From: Spirochaetia bacterium
GTDB lineage: Bacteria; Spirochaetota; Spirochaetia; Sphaerochaetales; Sphaerochaetaceae
DNA: 52,692 nucleotides
Direction: 5' to 3'
Assembly (NCBI GenBank): GCA_900769955.1
Contig: CAAGIP010000153.1
Coordinates: forward strand, 1-52,692
The notes beneath the pieces are model-generated. The model ran no database searches. It saw only the letters and a list, made by a program, of their open reading frames with translations, and was not told the origin of the DNA. This document shows, piece after piece, positions 32,644 through 41,273 of the stretch. Numbering within the stretch: position 1 is the stretch's first letter; every line of letters starts with the position of its first letter. A program made the position numbers and the translations under genes.

Positions 32644-34437
32644 GTGAACGGAAAAGCAAAGAAGAAAGCAAAACTGAAGGCAAAGGAATACAGCGTAAAA
32701 AAAATAATGAAGATCAGGAGGGATGACGGTCTTGTCATGGAGAACGTCAGGAAGTATACCTTCCGTGATCTGATCGATGCATGCAGTGCGAGGTATCCCT
32801 CCAGACTGTGCTATACGGTAGTCGGAGGTGAGGATGAGGTGAGCTTTACCTACCGTTATCTTGCATTCAAGGTCCACTCAATAAGCCAGTTCCTGATAAA
32901 TCAGGGGATTAAGAAGGGCGACAGGATCGCCATCTACGGTGAGTCCAGTCCGATGTGGATGATGTTCTACTTCGGAATCACCTCAATCGGTGCGATCGCT
33001 GTTCCCATCCTTCCCGGCTTCACGGCGAAGGAAACAGTCAATGCACTTTCTGACTGCAGGGCAAGAGGCGTATGCGGAGGAAAAAAGCAGCTTCTCGGGA
33101 TTAAGGATTTCATAATTGAAAACAATCTTGACGCTTACCGCCTTGAGGACATTTTTTATCTTCCTCCATCATCGGTTGAGATTATGGATGACAGGAACTA
33201 CTTTGATCTTCCCGGAAATGATCCCACACATATAAAGTTCAATATCAGGATGCTGTCGCAGCTTCCGCTTGAGGAGGACGACACAGCCTCGATCATCTAC
33301 ACATCAGGCACTACCGGAATGTCCAAGGGGGTTGTGCTTACCCATAAAAATCTTATCCGCAATGCCGATGTGTCCTCGGGTGCTTACATCAAACTGAAGC
33401 CGGGTATGAGGGCGCTTTCAATCCTTCCGGTAAGCCATGTATATGAATTCATGGCCGGACAGGTGCTGTGCATGATGAACGGCGTTGAAATTCATTTTCT
33501 CGGAAAGCCTGCCGCTGTATCCGTGCTGCTTCCCGCACTGAAGAATGTGAGACCCCATGTCATGCTTTCTGTCCCCCTGCTTATTGAGAAGGTATATAAG
33601 TCAGCAGTTGCCCCGATGATCAAGAACGGAGGAAAGTTCGAAAAGCTCTATAATAATCCGCTGACGAAGAATTTCGTGTGCAGGGTCGTCAAGAAAAAGC
33701 TTGTGAGCACCTTCGGCGGAAAGCTTAAGTTCTTCGGTATCGGAGGATCCGCACTCGATCCTGAGGTTGAGGAGTTCCTCTACAGGGGAAATTTTCCTTA
33801 TGCTTTGGGTTACGGCCTGACTGAGACAAGCCCGCTGCTTGCAGGGTGCGGGCCGAAAAAGCATGATCACAGGCTCGGCTATGTCGGTGCGATCGTTAAG
33901 GATGTGGACATGAAGCTTCTTGATGTCAATGCTGAGGGCGTTGGCGAGATCGCAGTCAAGGGACCGAACGTGACTCCGGGGTATTATAATAATGAAAAGC
34001 TCAATGCAGAGGCGTTCACTGAGGATGGATATTTCAGGACAGGGGATCTCGGGTACATAAATAAGCATGGCCAGCTTGCGATCAGGGGAAGGTGCAAGAC
34101 CATGATCGTCGGCCCCACAGGTGAAAACATCTATCCTGAGGTTATAGAAAGTATCATAAACAATCAGCAGTTTGTTGAGGAATCGCTTGTAGTAAGTGAC
34201 AACGGCGGTCTTCTGGCACTTGTGAAGATCGACATCGAGCTGATGGCAAAGAACCTTGCCATCACTATCGAGGAGGCCAGGGAAGAGGCAAAGAAGTATG
34301 TCGATAAACTGAGGACCAATGTCAACAGGGAGCTTTCCAGCCAGAACAGGATCGACAGCGTGGAACTGCAGGAAGATGCATTCGAGCGCACCGCCACACA
34401 GAAGATAAAGCGCTTCCTGTATCCGAAAAAGAAGTAA
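32644..34437 (+). CDS. AMP-dependent acyl-CoA synthetase/acyl-ACP ligase family protein
   Basis: Second ANL-superfamily ligase, 597 residues. TSGTTGMSKG at 220-229, YALGYGLTETSPLLAG, EDGYFRTGDLGYINKHGQLAIRGRCKTMIVGPTGENIYPEVIE and C-terminal TATQKIKRF are the adenylation core and hinge motifs. A lysine-rich N-terminal extension (KAKKKAKLKAKEY) precedes the domain. Substrate is probably a fatty acid for lipid synthesis or recycling. GTG 32644 has AGAGGT 6-11 nt upstream; ATG 32707 is an alternative. Follows the MBL gene by 21 nt and ends in a strong terminator. Confidence 0.88.
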   Translation: MNGKAKKKAKLKAKEYSVKKIMKIRRDDGLVMENVRKYTFRDLIDACSARYPSRLCYTVVGGEDEVSFTYRYLAFKVHSISQFLINQGIKKGDRIAIYGESSPMWMMFYFGITSIGAIAVPILPGFTAKETVNALSDCRARGVCGGKKQLLGIKDFIIENNLDAYRLEDIFYLPPSSVEIMDDRNYFDLPGNDPTHIKFNIRMLSQLPLEEDDTASIIYTSGTTGMSKGVVLTHKNLIRNADVSSGAYIKLKPGMRALSILPVSHVYEFMAGQVLCMMNGVEIHFLGKPAAVSVLLPALKNVRPHVMLSVPLLIEKVYKSAVAPMIKNGGKFEKLYNNPLTKNFVCRVVKKKLVSTFGGKLKFFGIGGSALDPEVEEFLYRGNFPYALGYGLTETSPLLAGCGPKKHDHRLGYVGAIVKDVDMKLLDVNAEGVGEIAVKGPNVTPGYYNNEKLNAEAFTEDGYFRTGDLGYINKHGQLAIRGRCKTMIVGPTGENIYPEVIESIINNQQFVEESLVVSDNGGLLALVKIDIELMAKNLAITIEEAREEAKKYVDKLRTNVNRELSSQNRIDSVELQEDAFERTATQKIKRFLYPKKK

Positions 34438-34448
34438 AAAAACAAAAT

Positions 34449-34479
34449 AACATGCCTGTTTGAAACAGGCATGTTTTGT
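34449..34479 (+). terminator. Intrinsic terminator after the second AMP ligase
   Basis: AACATGCCTGTT (34449-34460) pairs perfectly with AACAGGCATGTT (34464-34475) around TGA, then TTGTT. Its T-tract runs directly into the aroF -10 element. Confidence 0.8.
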
Positions 34480-34485
34480 TATAAT
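34477..34485 (+). promoter_or_regulatory. Extended -10 of the DAHP synthase gene, leaderless spacing
   Basis: TGTTATAAT at 34477-34485 (TGnTATAAT), 6 nt (CCGATC) before ATG 34492, no Shine-Dalgarno. Same geometry as murC. Confidence 0.55.
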
Positions 34486-34491
34486 CCGATC

Positions 34492-35568
34492 ATGAGTAAC
34501 AAAGATTTAAGAATCAGGGACATCTCGCCGATGGCAACACCGAACGAGATTGGCAGATTATATCCGGTCTCAGAGGAAATGTCTGAGAATATTCACCAGT
34601 CCAGAAAGATCGTAAGCGACATTCTTACGGGAAAGGATCAGAGACTGCTTGCCGTCGTGGGACCGTGTTCAATACATGACACAGAAGCCGCACTTGACTA
34701 TGCAGACCGTCTCAAGGCACTTTCCGAAAAGGTCAGCGACCAGTTCTATGTGGTAATGAGAGTATACTTTGAGAAGCCCAGGACTACGGTCGGCTGGAAG
34801 GGCCTGATACTCGATCCTGACATGGACGGCTCCTACGACATTGAAAAGGGTCTAAAGACGGCACGTCGCCTGCTTATTGACATCAGCAGCAAGGGCCTGG
34901 CTCTTGGCTGTGAAGTACTCGACCCCATCATTCCGCAGTACATCGATGAGCTCATGAGCTGGTCAAGTATCGGGGCACGCACGACTGAGAGCCAGACACA
35001 CAGAACCCTGGCAAGCGGTCTTTCCGTTCCTGTAGGCTTCAAGAACTCAACAAACGGGGAACTAACGAATGCAGTCAATGCAATCAAAAGTGCATCAGCT
35101 CCCGCTTCATTCATCGGTATTAACAAGGATGGCCAGACAGTCGTCCTGAGGACAACCGGAAATGATGCATGCCACCTCATCCTCCGCGGAGGTGATAAGG
35201 CACCCAATTACTATGAGGATGATGTTGAAAACGCTAAGAAGAAGCTTTCTGATGCTGGACTCAATCCCGCAATCGTGATCGACTGCTCACATGGAAACAG
35301 CAGAAAGAACTTCTTAAGGCAGAAGAGAGTGCTCAGAAATGTCATCGACCAGGTCATCTGGGGAGAGAAGTCAATCAGGGGCTTCATGCTTGAAAGCAAC
35401 ATCAATGAAGGCAATCAGAGCATCTGCGGGGACAAATCCACTCTGAAGTACGGTGTGTCGGTAACTGATGCATGTATCGGATGGGAGGAAACTGAAAGAA
35501 TTCTCATGCACGGTGCGGAGCTGCTGAGAAAGGCCAGACTGGACGGAGGAGTTGTGGAAGTACTATGA
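34492..35568 (+). CDS. aroF: 3-deoxy-7-phosphoheptulonate (DAHP) synthase, class I
   Basis: First enzyme of the shikimate pathway, condensing PEP and erythrose-4-P; 358 residues, as in E. coli AroF/G/H. Signature blocks VVGPCSIHDTEAALDYADRL, MRVYFEKPRTTVGWKGLILDPDMDGSYDI, GARTTESQTHRTLASGLSVPVGFKN, DCSHGNSRKN and ESNINEGNQ are complete. Which feedback inhibitor it uses cannot be seen, so the aroF/G/H symbol is by family only. ATG 34492 sits 6 nt after a -10 element; the upstream ATG 34471 is inside the terminator stem. The DJ-1 gene overlaps its stop by 4 nt. Confidence 0.93.
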   Translation: MSNKDLRIRDISPMATPNEIGRLYPVSEEMSENIHQSRKIVSDILTGKDQRLLAVVGPCSIHDTEAALDYADRLKALSEKVSDQFYVVMRVYFEKPRTTVGWKGLILDPDMDGSYDIEKGLKTARRLLIDISSKGLALGCEVLDPIIPQYIDELMSWSSIGARTTESQTHRTLASGLSVPVGFKNSTNGELTNAVNAIKSASAPASFIGINKDGQTVVLRTTGNDACHLILRGGDKAPNYYEDDVENAKKKLSDAGLNPAIVIDCSHGNSRKNFLRQKRVLRNVIDQVIWGEKSIRGFMLESNINEGNQSICGDKSTLKYGVSVTDACIGWEETERILMHGAELLRKARLDGGVVEVL

Positions 35569-36116
35569 AAAGGGCACTTGTTTTTCTGGCAGAGGGCTTT
35601 GAGGAAGTCGAGGCCCTCTCCGTGCTGGATGCACTTAAGCGTGGGGGCGTGGAAGTCGTCTCCGCCGCAGTCGGTGAGAAGAGGGAAGTAAAGTCCTCCC
35701 ATGGCGTTGTTATCACTGCAGACAGACTTGTCTCTGACGTGAAGGATGAAGCCTTCGACCTTGTGTTTCTTCCCGGAGGCATGCCCGGAAGCATCAATCT
35801 TGCACAGTGCTGGGATGTAAATGAAATAGTGATCAGGCACTTTCAGAGTGCGCTTGTTGCCGCAATCTGTGCGGCTCCTGCTGTCGTGCTCGGTCCTGCA
35901 GGACTTCTTGAGGGCAGGCGTGCCACCTGCTATCCCGGCTGTGAAGAGTATTTTCCGGGCTTCGGGTTTTCAGGTGAAGGTGTGGTCGAGGATGGCAATA
36001 TCATAACTGCCAAAAGTGCCGCATATGCATGGCCCCTGGGCTTTGTCCTCGTCAGGCGCCTTATGGGCGATGAGACAGCCGAGAGGGTGAGAAACAGTAT
36101 TTACTGGGCGTTTTAG
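35565..36116 (+). CDS. DJ-1/PfpI family protein
   Basis: 183 residues of the DJ-1/ThiJ/YajL group. FLAEGFEEVEALSVLDALKRGGVEV carries the conserved Glu, DLVFLPGGMPGS is the strand before the elbow, and AAICAAPAVVLGPAGLLEGRRATCYPG holds the nucleophilic Cys. Possible roles are protein/nucleotide deglycase or redox chaperone; context with aroF gives no clue. It ends 4 nt into the convergent gene at 36113. Confidence 0.92.
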   Translation: MKRALVFLAEGFEEVEALSVLDALKRGGVEVVSAAVGEKREVKSSHGVVITADRLVSDVKDEAFDLVFLPGGMPGSINLAQCWDVNEIVIRHFQSALVAAICAAPAVVLGPAGLLEGRRATCYPGCEEYFPGFGFSGEGVVEDGNIITAKSAAYAWPLGFVLVRRLMGDETAERVRNSIYWAF

Positions 36117-36466
36117 GCCGCACTTATAAAGCTTTCAAGTTTACCACTCACCAGGGCAAGGTACTCTTCCCCGGTGATGTTTTTTGCTATCGAAAGATCT
36201 TCCGTTATTAAGAGGTAGAGATAGGTAAGTCCCTGCTCCTTTGCCATTTTTCTGAGAGCCCGGTTATTATTAATGGAATTCATTACCGGCATGAAGACAT
36301 CCTCCCTGTATCTCAGAACTGCATCAGAAAAAGATAATTCCTTCCTGCACTCTGCTGAGAGGATCCTGCGGTAGGCCTGTATCTGCACATAAAGGACAGG
36401 TACTTCAAGCCTGCTGAAGAGATTGTCGGTGGCGTTCAGTATGATCGCCGATTCTTTCTGAGTCAT
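36113..36466 (-). CDS. Small protein of unknown function, helical
   Basis: 117 residues, mostly predicted alpha-helix (LNATDNLFSRLEVPVLYVQIQAYRRIL; NNNRALRKMAKEQGLTYLYLLITED). No family recognised and no transmembrane segment. ATG 36466 has GTGAGGA about 8 nt upstream; a GTG 12 nt earlier is an alternative. Its stop overlaps the DJ-1 stop (convergent, 4 nt). It faces away from asnA across an AT-rich region containing a palindrome. Confidence 0.6.
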   Translation of the reverse strand: MTQKESAIILNATDNLFSRLEVPVLYVQIQAYRRILSAECRKELSFSDAVLRYREDVFMPVMNSINNNRALRKMAKEQGLTYLYLLITEDLSIAKNITGEEYLALVSGKLESFISAA

Positions 36467-36590
36467 ATGCTTCCTCACTAAGTCGAAATCTCTACTTCCT
36501 TTTGTCGCCCATATAAATAATATCTTTTCACACTTTGGTCAAGTTTCTGTAATATGGATTATGTAAAATATTAGTGAGTAAGGAAAAATA

Positions 36591-36610
36591 TATGTCAAAA
36601 ACGTGACATA
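36591..36610. promoter_or_regulatory. Inverted repeat upstream of asnA
   Basis: TATGTCA (36591-36597) and TGACATA (36604-36610) are perfect 7-bp arms around AAAACG, 17 bp upstream of the asnA -35. The position suits an activator or a repressor site. Confidence 0.45.
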
Positions 36611-36627
36611 CTGATTATGTATTTCTC

Positions 36628-36656
36628 TTGCATATGTATAAATATTCAACTATTAT
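36628..36656 (+). promoter_or_regulatory. Promoter of asnA
   Basis: TTGCAT (36628-36633), 17 nt, TATTAT (36651-36656); GAGG precedes ATG 36679 by about 10 nt. Confidence 0.6.
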
Positions 36657-36678
36657 AAATTTTCGTGAGGTATAGAAC

Positions 36679-37710
36679 ATGAAGTTTTTCCCCGATGGAT
36701 ATAAACCTATTCTTTCCGAGCGCGAGACCGAAAGGGCCATAAAGCTCGTGAAGGACAACTTCGAAAGGGAGCTCAGCGGAGCACTGAGACTCTCCAGAGT
36801 CACAAGTCCGCTTTTCGTAAAAGCCGGAAGCGGAATCAATGATGATCTTAACGGTGTGGAACGTCCCGTGTCGTTTGAGATCGGAAACATGAACAACAGC
36901 AGGATGGAAATTGTCCAGTCCCTTGCCAAGTGGAAGAGAATGGCGCTTGCCGACTACGGCATTAAGCCCGGTTTCGGCATTTATACAGACATGAACGCAC
37001 TTCGCCCCGATGATGACATTGATGCAATTCACTCCATCTATGTAGATCAGTGGGACTGGGAAAGAGTGCTCGGTGACAGTGAAAGAAACCTTGAGACACT
37101 CAAGGCTATCGTACGTGAAATCTACTCAGCTCTGAAGAGAACCGAGTTCCTGATGCATGAAACATATTCATCCCTGGAGCCCGTGCTTCCGGATGAGATC
37201 ACATTCATCCACTGCGAAGATGCCGAGGCCCGCTATCCTGAGCTTACCCCCACGGAAAGGGAAGCAGCCCTTGCAAAGGAGTATGGTGCCATTTTCCTCA
37301 TCGGTATCGGTGCAAAGCTTAAAAACGGTGAACCCCATTCAGGAAGGGCTCCTGACTACGATGACTGGTCAACTCCGACTGACGGTGAGCATAAGGGCCT
37401 TAACGGAGATATCATCGTCTGGGATCACGTGAGACAGTCCTCACTTGAGCTCAGCAGCATGGGCATCAGGGTAAACAGGGAAGCACTGTTAAGACAGCTG
37501 GCAGAAAAGAATGCTGAAGGCCGTAAGGAGCTCTACTGGCACAAAAGACTTATAAACGGTGAATTTCCGGAGACAATCGGAGGAGGAATCGGACAGAGCA
37601 GGCTTTGCATGTTCCTTCTGAAGAAGGCTCACATCGGAGAAGTTCAGGCTTCAGTCTGGCAGGATGAGGCCCATGAGGAATCCCGAAAGCTGGGATTCAA
37701 GCTTATCTGA
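36679..37710 (+). CDS. asnA: Aspartate--ammonia ligase (ammonia-dependent asparagine synthetase)
   Basis: 343 residues; a class II aminoacyl-tRNA-synthetase-like fold making Asn from Asp, NH3 and ATP. VTSPLFVKAGSGINDDLNGVERPVSFEI, YTDMNALRPDDDIDAIHSIYVDQWDWE, LTPTEREAALAKEYGAIFLIGIG and GGGIGQSRLCMFLLKKAHIGEVQASVW are all diagnostic. It is monocistronic, with its own promoter, an upstream palindrome and a bidirectional terminator. It supplies Asn for AsnS encoded nearby. Confidence 0.97.
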   Translation: MKFFPDGYKPILSERETERAIKLVKDNFERELSGALRLSRVTSPLFVKAGSGINDDLNGVERPVSFEIGNMNNSRMEIVQSLAKWKRMALADYGIKPGFGIYTDMNALRPDDDIDAIHSIYVDQWDWERVLGDSERNLETLKAIVREIYSALKRTEFLMHETYSSLEPVLPDEITFIHCEDAEARYPELTPTEREAALAKEYGAIFLIGIGAKLKNGEPHSGRAPDYDDWSTPTDGEHKGLNGDIIVWDHVRQSSLELSSMGIRVNREALLRQLAEKNAEGRKELYWHKRLINGEFPETIGGGIGQSRLCMFLLKKAHIGEVQASVWQDEAHEESRKLGFKLI

Positions 37711-37720
37711 CACTGATGAT

Positions 37721-37749
37721 AAAGGGACTGTCGTGAAGGCAGTCCCTTT
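37721..37749. terminator. Bidirectional terminator between asnA and the M20 peptidase
   Basis: AAAGGGACTG (37721-37730) pairs perfectly with CAGTCCCTTT (37740-37749) around a 9-nt loop; the A/T ends give U-tracts in both directions. Confidence 0.8.
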
Positions 37750-37757
37750 ATGTTAAG

Positions 37758-39062
37758 TCACATTTTCTTTACTATTACTTTATAGAACTCAACACCCTTA
37801 GGCAGTTTGTCGATGCATATGTTCTCATCAACTGCATGGATTGATTTGTACTGCTGTTCATCGATTTCAAGCGGTGCGAACCTCAGTGCATTTTCCGTAA
37901 CCGGTGCAAAGAACCTTGCATCGGTTCCGCCTGTCATCGCATAGGGAGAGGTTATTACGCCCGGGAAGAGTTCATGAATCGTATCCTCAACAAGACGGAA
38001 TGCCTTTCCGTTGTGATCGACGACGGGACATGCGGTTGAGGAGTAAATTACCTCAGTTTCGATATCAAATTCCTTAGCCCTCTCACTGATAATTCTGTAA
38101 GTCTCATCGGCATCGCAGTGATGGATGACTCTGGAGTTACCCGTTACATATGCGGTTTCCGGAAGGACATTGAGTCCCTTTGAACCTTCGGCCATCGTGA
38201 ATGCCATGGTGGTCTTTATCATTGCTCCTGCAACAGGATTTGCTGAAGGCAGAACCTTTGAAAGGATAGGGGAAAGCCCCTTTGCATGACGGAGCACGAA
38301 GCCAAGAGGACCTTTTATGGTGGGGCCGAGGCGGCGGAACATCTCGATCGTCGTAGCATTCATGCGTGCCTTGAAGGGGTCATCCTTTTCAACCGAAGCC
38401 ATGAAGCGGCCCAGTCTGACAAGTGGAGTGTCCTTTCCGGGAACTGAGGCATGGCCGCCTTTTCCCTTTGCGATGAACTTAAAGTTGCATGTGCCCTTCT
38501 CAAGCGTTCCGATCATGGCAAAGCGTCCCTTTGCCCCCTTGAGGGGCTCATACATGATCATGCCGCCTTCATCGATGAGGAACTGAAGGTGAACCTTCTC
38601 TTCCTGAAGATATCTGACGATTTTGGGTGCACCTTCACCTGCAACTTCCTCTGTGTTGGAGGATGCGATGTAGACATCGACATTGGGCTTATAGCCTTCT
38701 TCAATGAGTTCCTCAAGGGCCTGGAAGATGCAGAACAGGGCACCCTTTGTATCGACGGTTCCGCGTCCCCAGACACGTCCGTCAGCTATGTCTCCGGAAA
38801 ATGGTTCATGCTTCCATTTGCCTGCTGCTGATACCACATCCTGATGACTCATGAAAAGAATCGGATCACCCTTGGGCGACTCTGCTTTCCATTTAAGGAG
38901 CATCGCACCGTCAAATGAATGAAATTCCATGACTGAGAAAACATTCGGAAAGAGCTTTCTCAGCACATCCTGGAATCTGATGAATTTTTCAATATTCAGT
39001 TCTCCCCTTACGCTGACGGTCTCAACCTTTATCATCTCAGAGAGCTTTTCTTCATATTTCAT
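37758..39062 (-). CDS. M20 family metallopeptidase (carboxypeptidase S-like)
   Basis: Zinc-dependent amino/dipeptidase or acylase, 434 residues. MSHQDVVSAAGKWKHEPFSGDIADGRVWGRGTVDTKGA has the first metal His/Asp and catalytic Asp; SNTEEVAGEGAPKIVRY has the catalytic Glu pair; a lid domain with GKGGHAS follows; MTGGTDARFFAP ends the metal site. The layout matches Pep20/CPS1-type peptidases, cytosolic (no signal peptide). ATG 39062 has GGAG 12 nt upstream; an earlier start would overlap the neighbouring gene. Lies 4 nt after the 226-aa membrane protein gene, in an apparent operon with two membrane proteins. Confidence 0.9.
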   Translation of the reverse strand: MKYEEKLSEMIKVETVSVRGELNIEKFIRFQDVLRKLFPNVFSVMEFHSFDGAMLLKWKAESPKGDPILFMSHQDVVSAAGKWKHEPFSGDIADGRVWGRGTVDTKGALFCIFQALEELIEEGYKPNVDVYIASSNTEEVAGEGAPKIVRYLQEEKVHLQFLIDEGGMIMYEPLKGAKGRFAMIGTLEKGTCNFKFIAKGKGGHASVPGKDTPLVRLGRFMASVEKDDPFKARMNATTIEMFRRLGPTIKGPLGFVLRHAKGLSPILSKVLPSANPVAGAMIKTTMAFTMAEGSKGLNVLPETAYVTGNSRVIHHCDADETYRIISERAKEFDIETEVIYSSTACPVVDHNGKAFRLVEDTIHELFPGVITSPYAMTGGTDARFFAPVTENALRFAPLEIDEQQYKSIHAVDENICIDKLPKGVEFYKVIVKKM

Positions 39063-39066
39063 TTTC

Positions 39067-39747
39067 TTACTTCTCCTTAATCCATCCCTTCTTCCAGAAG
39101 ACAAAGCTAAGTCCGATGGCAATAGCACCGCATGCGATTAAAAGGAAACTTGTCTTGCTGATCATTGAAGGAACCAGTAAGCATAATAATACCATAAAAG
39201 AGAGGGGGAAGACTGTAATCTTCAGGCTCTTTCTGAAGTACTGGAAGCCAAGTGCTCCGAAGAGTGCGGGAAGCACATTGTCAAACGCAGGTTTTATGAC
39301 GGGATTCTGCAAAACCGGGGTAAGGGGGATGAGCAGGAGTACTCCCGCAAAGATCACAACCATCGTGACAAGAGATGAAGTTGCAACAGAGAGTGTGGAG
39401 ATGATCTCATTTTCCGGTGTCCCGATCTCGGTTTTTGCAAGCTCCCTGGAGTTGCATGCACAGGGAAGTTTCAGGTTCGTGATGTTACCGGTAATGAATG
39501 TAAGATATGATGCACCTGCTCCCAGAAGCGGAACGTAGATCAGGTATTCGACGATACATGAGGGGATATATACGATCAGGACCGATACGATCGCCTTGAA
39601 GAATGCACTCCATTCAATAGCGCTTCCCGTAATGAATGCCATTGCAAAAGGTGCCGTAAGGAGCATGATAAGTCCGATGGAAAGCATTGTCCTTCCCGTT
39701 CTGTGCACTGATGCCTGGTATGCTTCAAAATCAAATTCTTCGTTCAT
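39067..39747 (-). CDS. Membrane protein of unknown function, probable transporter component
   Basis: 226 residues, six or so hydrophobic segments, acidic N-terminus (MNEEFDFEAYQASVHRTGR). Striking conserved-looking interior: GASYLTFITGNITNLKLPCACNSRELAKTE between helices 2 and 3, with a Cys-Ala-Cys pair, then a second GVLLLIPLTPVLQNPVIKPAFDNVLPALFGALGFQYF block. It always seems natural beside the DUF5058-like protein (12 nt gap), and the two probably form one membrane complex. Family not recognised with certainty. Confidence 0.65.
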   Translation of the reverse strand: MNEEFDFEAYQASVHRTGRTMLSIGLIMLLTAPFAMAFITGSAIEWSAFFKAIVSVLIVYIPSCIVEYLIYVPLLGAGASYLTFITGNITNLKLPCACNSRELAKTEIGTPENEIISTLSVATSSLVTMVVIFAGVLLLIPLTPVLQNPVIKPAFDNVLPALFGALGFQYFRKSLKITVFPLSFMVLLCLLVPSMISKTSFLLIACGAIAIGLSFVFWKKGWIKEK

Positions 39748-39758
39748 TTACTAACCTC

Positions 39759-40484
39759 CTAGAGATTGACCACGACGGCTGCCGCCATGCCGAGGAGCAT
39801 CGAGAGCGAGAGTGAGAAGTTGTCAAGCCATGCGGCATGAGTCTTCTTCGCTGCAGTGTCAAAAATTCCCATTGCGGCGCCTGAAACAAGCAGTGTGATG
39901 AGGGGAGTGGAATTGGCTTTCACGAATGTGGTCGCGATGTATGAGCCTACGAATGTGGCACAGAGGCCTATCATCATTCCTGTCATTGCAAAGCCTGCAA
40001 AGCCACCCTTGCTGCCGCTCTTTTTTGAAGTGAGCTTAAGCTTTGAGGAATAGCTTTTCAGAGTGAAGATGGTAAGCACGCAGCCCCAGATGATACCCGC
40101 GGTCATTACCATGATGATCGTGACGAGATTATTCATTGTAAGAACCGATGAATCAAGCTGTGTTCCCATGCTCTCAGCTGCAATATTGGCAACAGTAGCC
40201 TCATACTGAAGATTACCGATAACAGAAAGGCGAAGCCATGATGCGGGAACGCCGAGCGAGCCTGAAAGCGCTATGACACCGAGAAGGATGGAAAGGGAGG
40301 GAAGGACCGTGAACGCGGCTGATGATGTGATCGCACCCTTCAGAACCTTACTGTCCATGCCGAGGGCAAGGCCTGCCTTATAGCTTTTTCTCATGAATAC
40401 CACGCATATCGACGCAATGAAGAACATGATGACGCCGACAAGCAGATACATCGGAAGCGAATTTGCAAGTTGGATATAACTCAT
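39759..40484 (-). CDS. DUF5058-like membrane protein
   Basis: 241 residues with about six transmembrane helices. MSYIQLANSLPMYLLVGVIM and FMRKSYKAGLALGMDSKVLKGAITSSAAFTVLPSLSILLGVIALSGSLG fits my recollection of the DUF5058 family, of unknown function. GGAG is 8 nt before ATG 40484. With its partner membrane protein and the M20 peptidase it forms a three-gene operon that looks like an uptake system for a peptide or N-acyl amino acid coupled to cytosolic hydrolysis; this role is inferred from context only. Confidence 0.7.
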   Translation of the reverse strand: MSYIQLANSLPMYLLVGVIMFFIASICVVFMRKSYKAGLALGMDSKVLKGAITSSAAFTVLPSLSILLGVIALSGSLGVPASWLRLSVIGNLQYEATVANIAAESMGTQLDSSVLTMNNLVTIIMVMTAGIIWGCVLTIFTLKSYSSKLKLTSKKSGSKGGFAGFAMTGMMIGLCATFVGSYIATTFVKANSTPLITLLVSGAAMGIFDTAAKKTHAAWLDNFSLSLSMLLGMAAAVVVNL

Positions 40485-40547
40485 GATTGTTTCTCCTGTT
40501 ATGGACACTATAACTGAATAATGTCAGAAAAGAAACAGCAATTTGTG

Positions 40548-41141
40548 TCAATGCATGATGTTTTGAATGATATCGTATAAAGATGAGGCCGCAAGCAGCA
40601 GGAGTGACAGGGCAAATACCCTTTTCATGGCTTTGTCATGTTTCTTTGCAAAGGCGCTGATGATGTGGCCTCCGACTGCCCAGACAAGACCGCAGAGAAA
40701 ACAGCATAGTGGTATCATCAGCACCATGAAAAGTTCTTCACAGCGTCCTTTACCCATTGGGATTATGTAAGCTGACTGGGCACTTACACAGAGCAGCATG
40801 ACCTTTACGTTGAGAAACTGCAATATCATGCCTGTCATGAAGCCTCCTCCTGAAACTGTAGAGGCAGAGCCGCTGCTTCTTATCATGTGAATGGCAAGGT
40901 AGAGAAGGTATATGACCGCAAGTATCCTCAGAGCGTTCATCAGGGCAGGTATAACCGACGTGAGGAATGACAGCAGGGCATAAGACAGCAGGGATATGCA
41001 CGTGATCCCGGCAAGCATCCCGAAGTTCAGTGTGATTCCCCTGAGAAAACCCTTCTCGGATGCGTTAGCCATTGAAAGTATAGTATTCGGCCCAGGCGTT
41101 ATTGCCATTGTGATCATGTAGACAATCAGTTCAACCATCAT
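40548..41141 (-). CDS. LysE/RhtB-family amino acid exporter
   Basis: About 197 residues, six hydrophobic helices. MVELIVYMITMAITPGPNTILSMANASEKGFLRGITLNFG is the typical LysE/RhtB N-terminus with the ITPGPN motif. Such proteins export amino acids such as Lys, Thr or Leu. I prefer ATG 41141: TATACA lies 6 nt upstream with TTGACT 15 nt before it. A GTG 18 nt further upstream (41159) is in frame and an AGGTGAG lies in that region, so the start is not certain. Confidence 0.87.
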   Translation of the reverse strand: MMVELIVYMITMAITPGPNTILSMANASEKGFLRGITLNFGMLAGITCISLLSYALLSFLTSVIPALMNALRILAVIYLLYLAIHMIRSSGSASTVSGGGFMTGMILQFLNVKVMLLCVSAQSAYIIPMGKGRCEELFMVLMIPLCCFLCGLVWAVGGHIISAFAKKHDKAMKRVFALSLLLLAASSLYDIIQNIMH

Positions 41142-41147
41142 GGAAAC

Positions 41148-41174
41148 TGTATATCTCACCTGGGTTCAAGTCAA
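41148..41174 (-). promoter_or_regulatory. Promoter of the LysE-family gene, leaderless spacing
   Basis: On the - strand TTGACT (41174-41169), 15 nt, TATACA (41153-41148), 6 nt (GTTTCC) before ATG 41141. The spacer is short. Confidence 0.45.
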
Positions 41175-41208
41175 GAAAACAAAAACTCAAAATTTTTTTT
41201 TAAAGCTA

Positions 41209-41237
41209 TTGACGAAAAATTACTAAAGGAGTAAGGT
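41209..41237 (+). promoter_or_regulatory. Candidate promoter of tRNA-Leu
   Basis: TTGACG (41209-41214), 17 nt, TAAGGT (41232-41237), about 30 nt upstream of the mature tRNA. The -10 is weak. Confidence 0.35.
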
Positions 41238-41273
41238 AGTCATCGTTGCGGGTGAGCAACAAAAAAGAATACT

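Noticed and set aside
34471..34491. ATG 34471 as start of DAHP synthase
   Set aside because: It lies inside the terminator stem of the previous gene and upstream of the -10 element; homology begins after ATG 34492.
41243..41262. Hairpin GTTGC/GCAAC upstream of tRNA-Leu as a terminator
   Set aside because: It is followed by A residues on the + strand, not T, and there is no gene that needs termination there.
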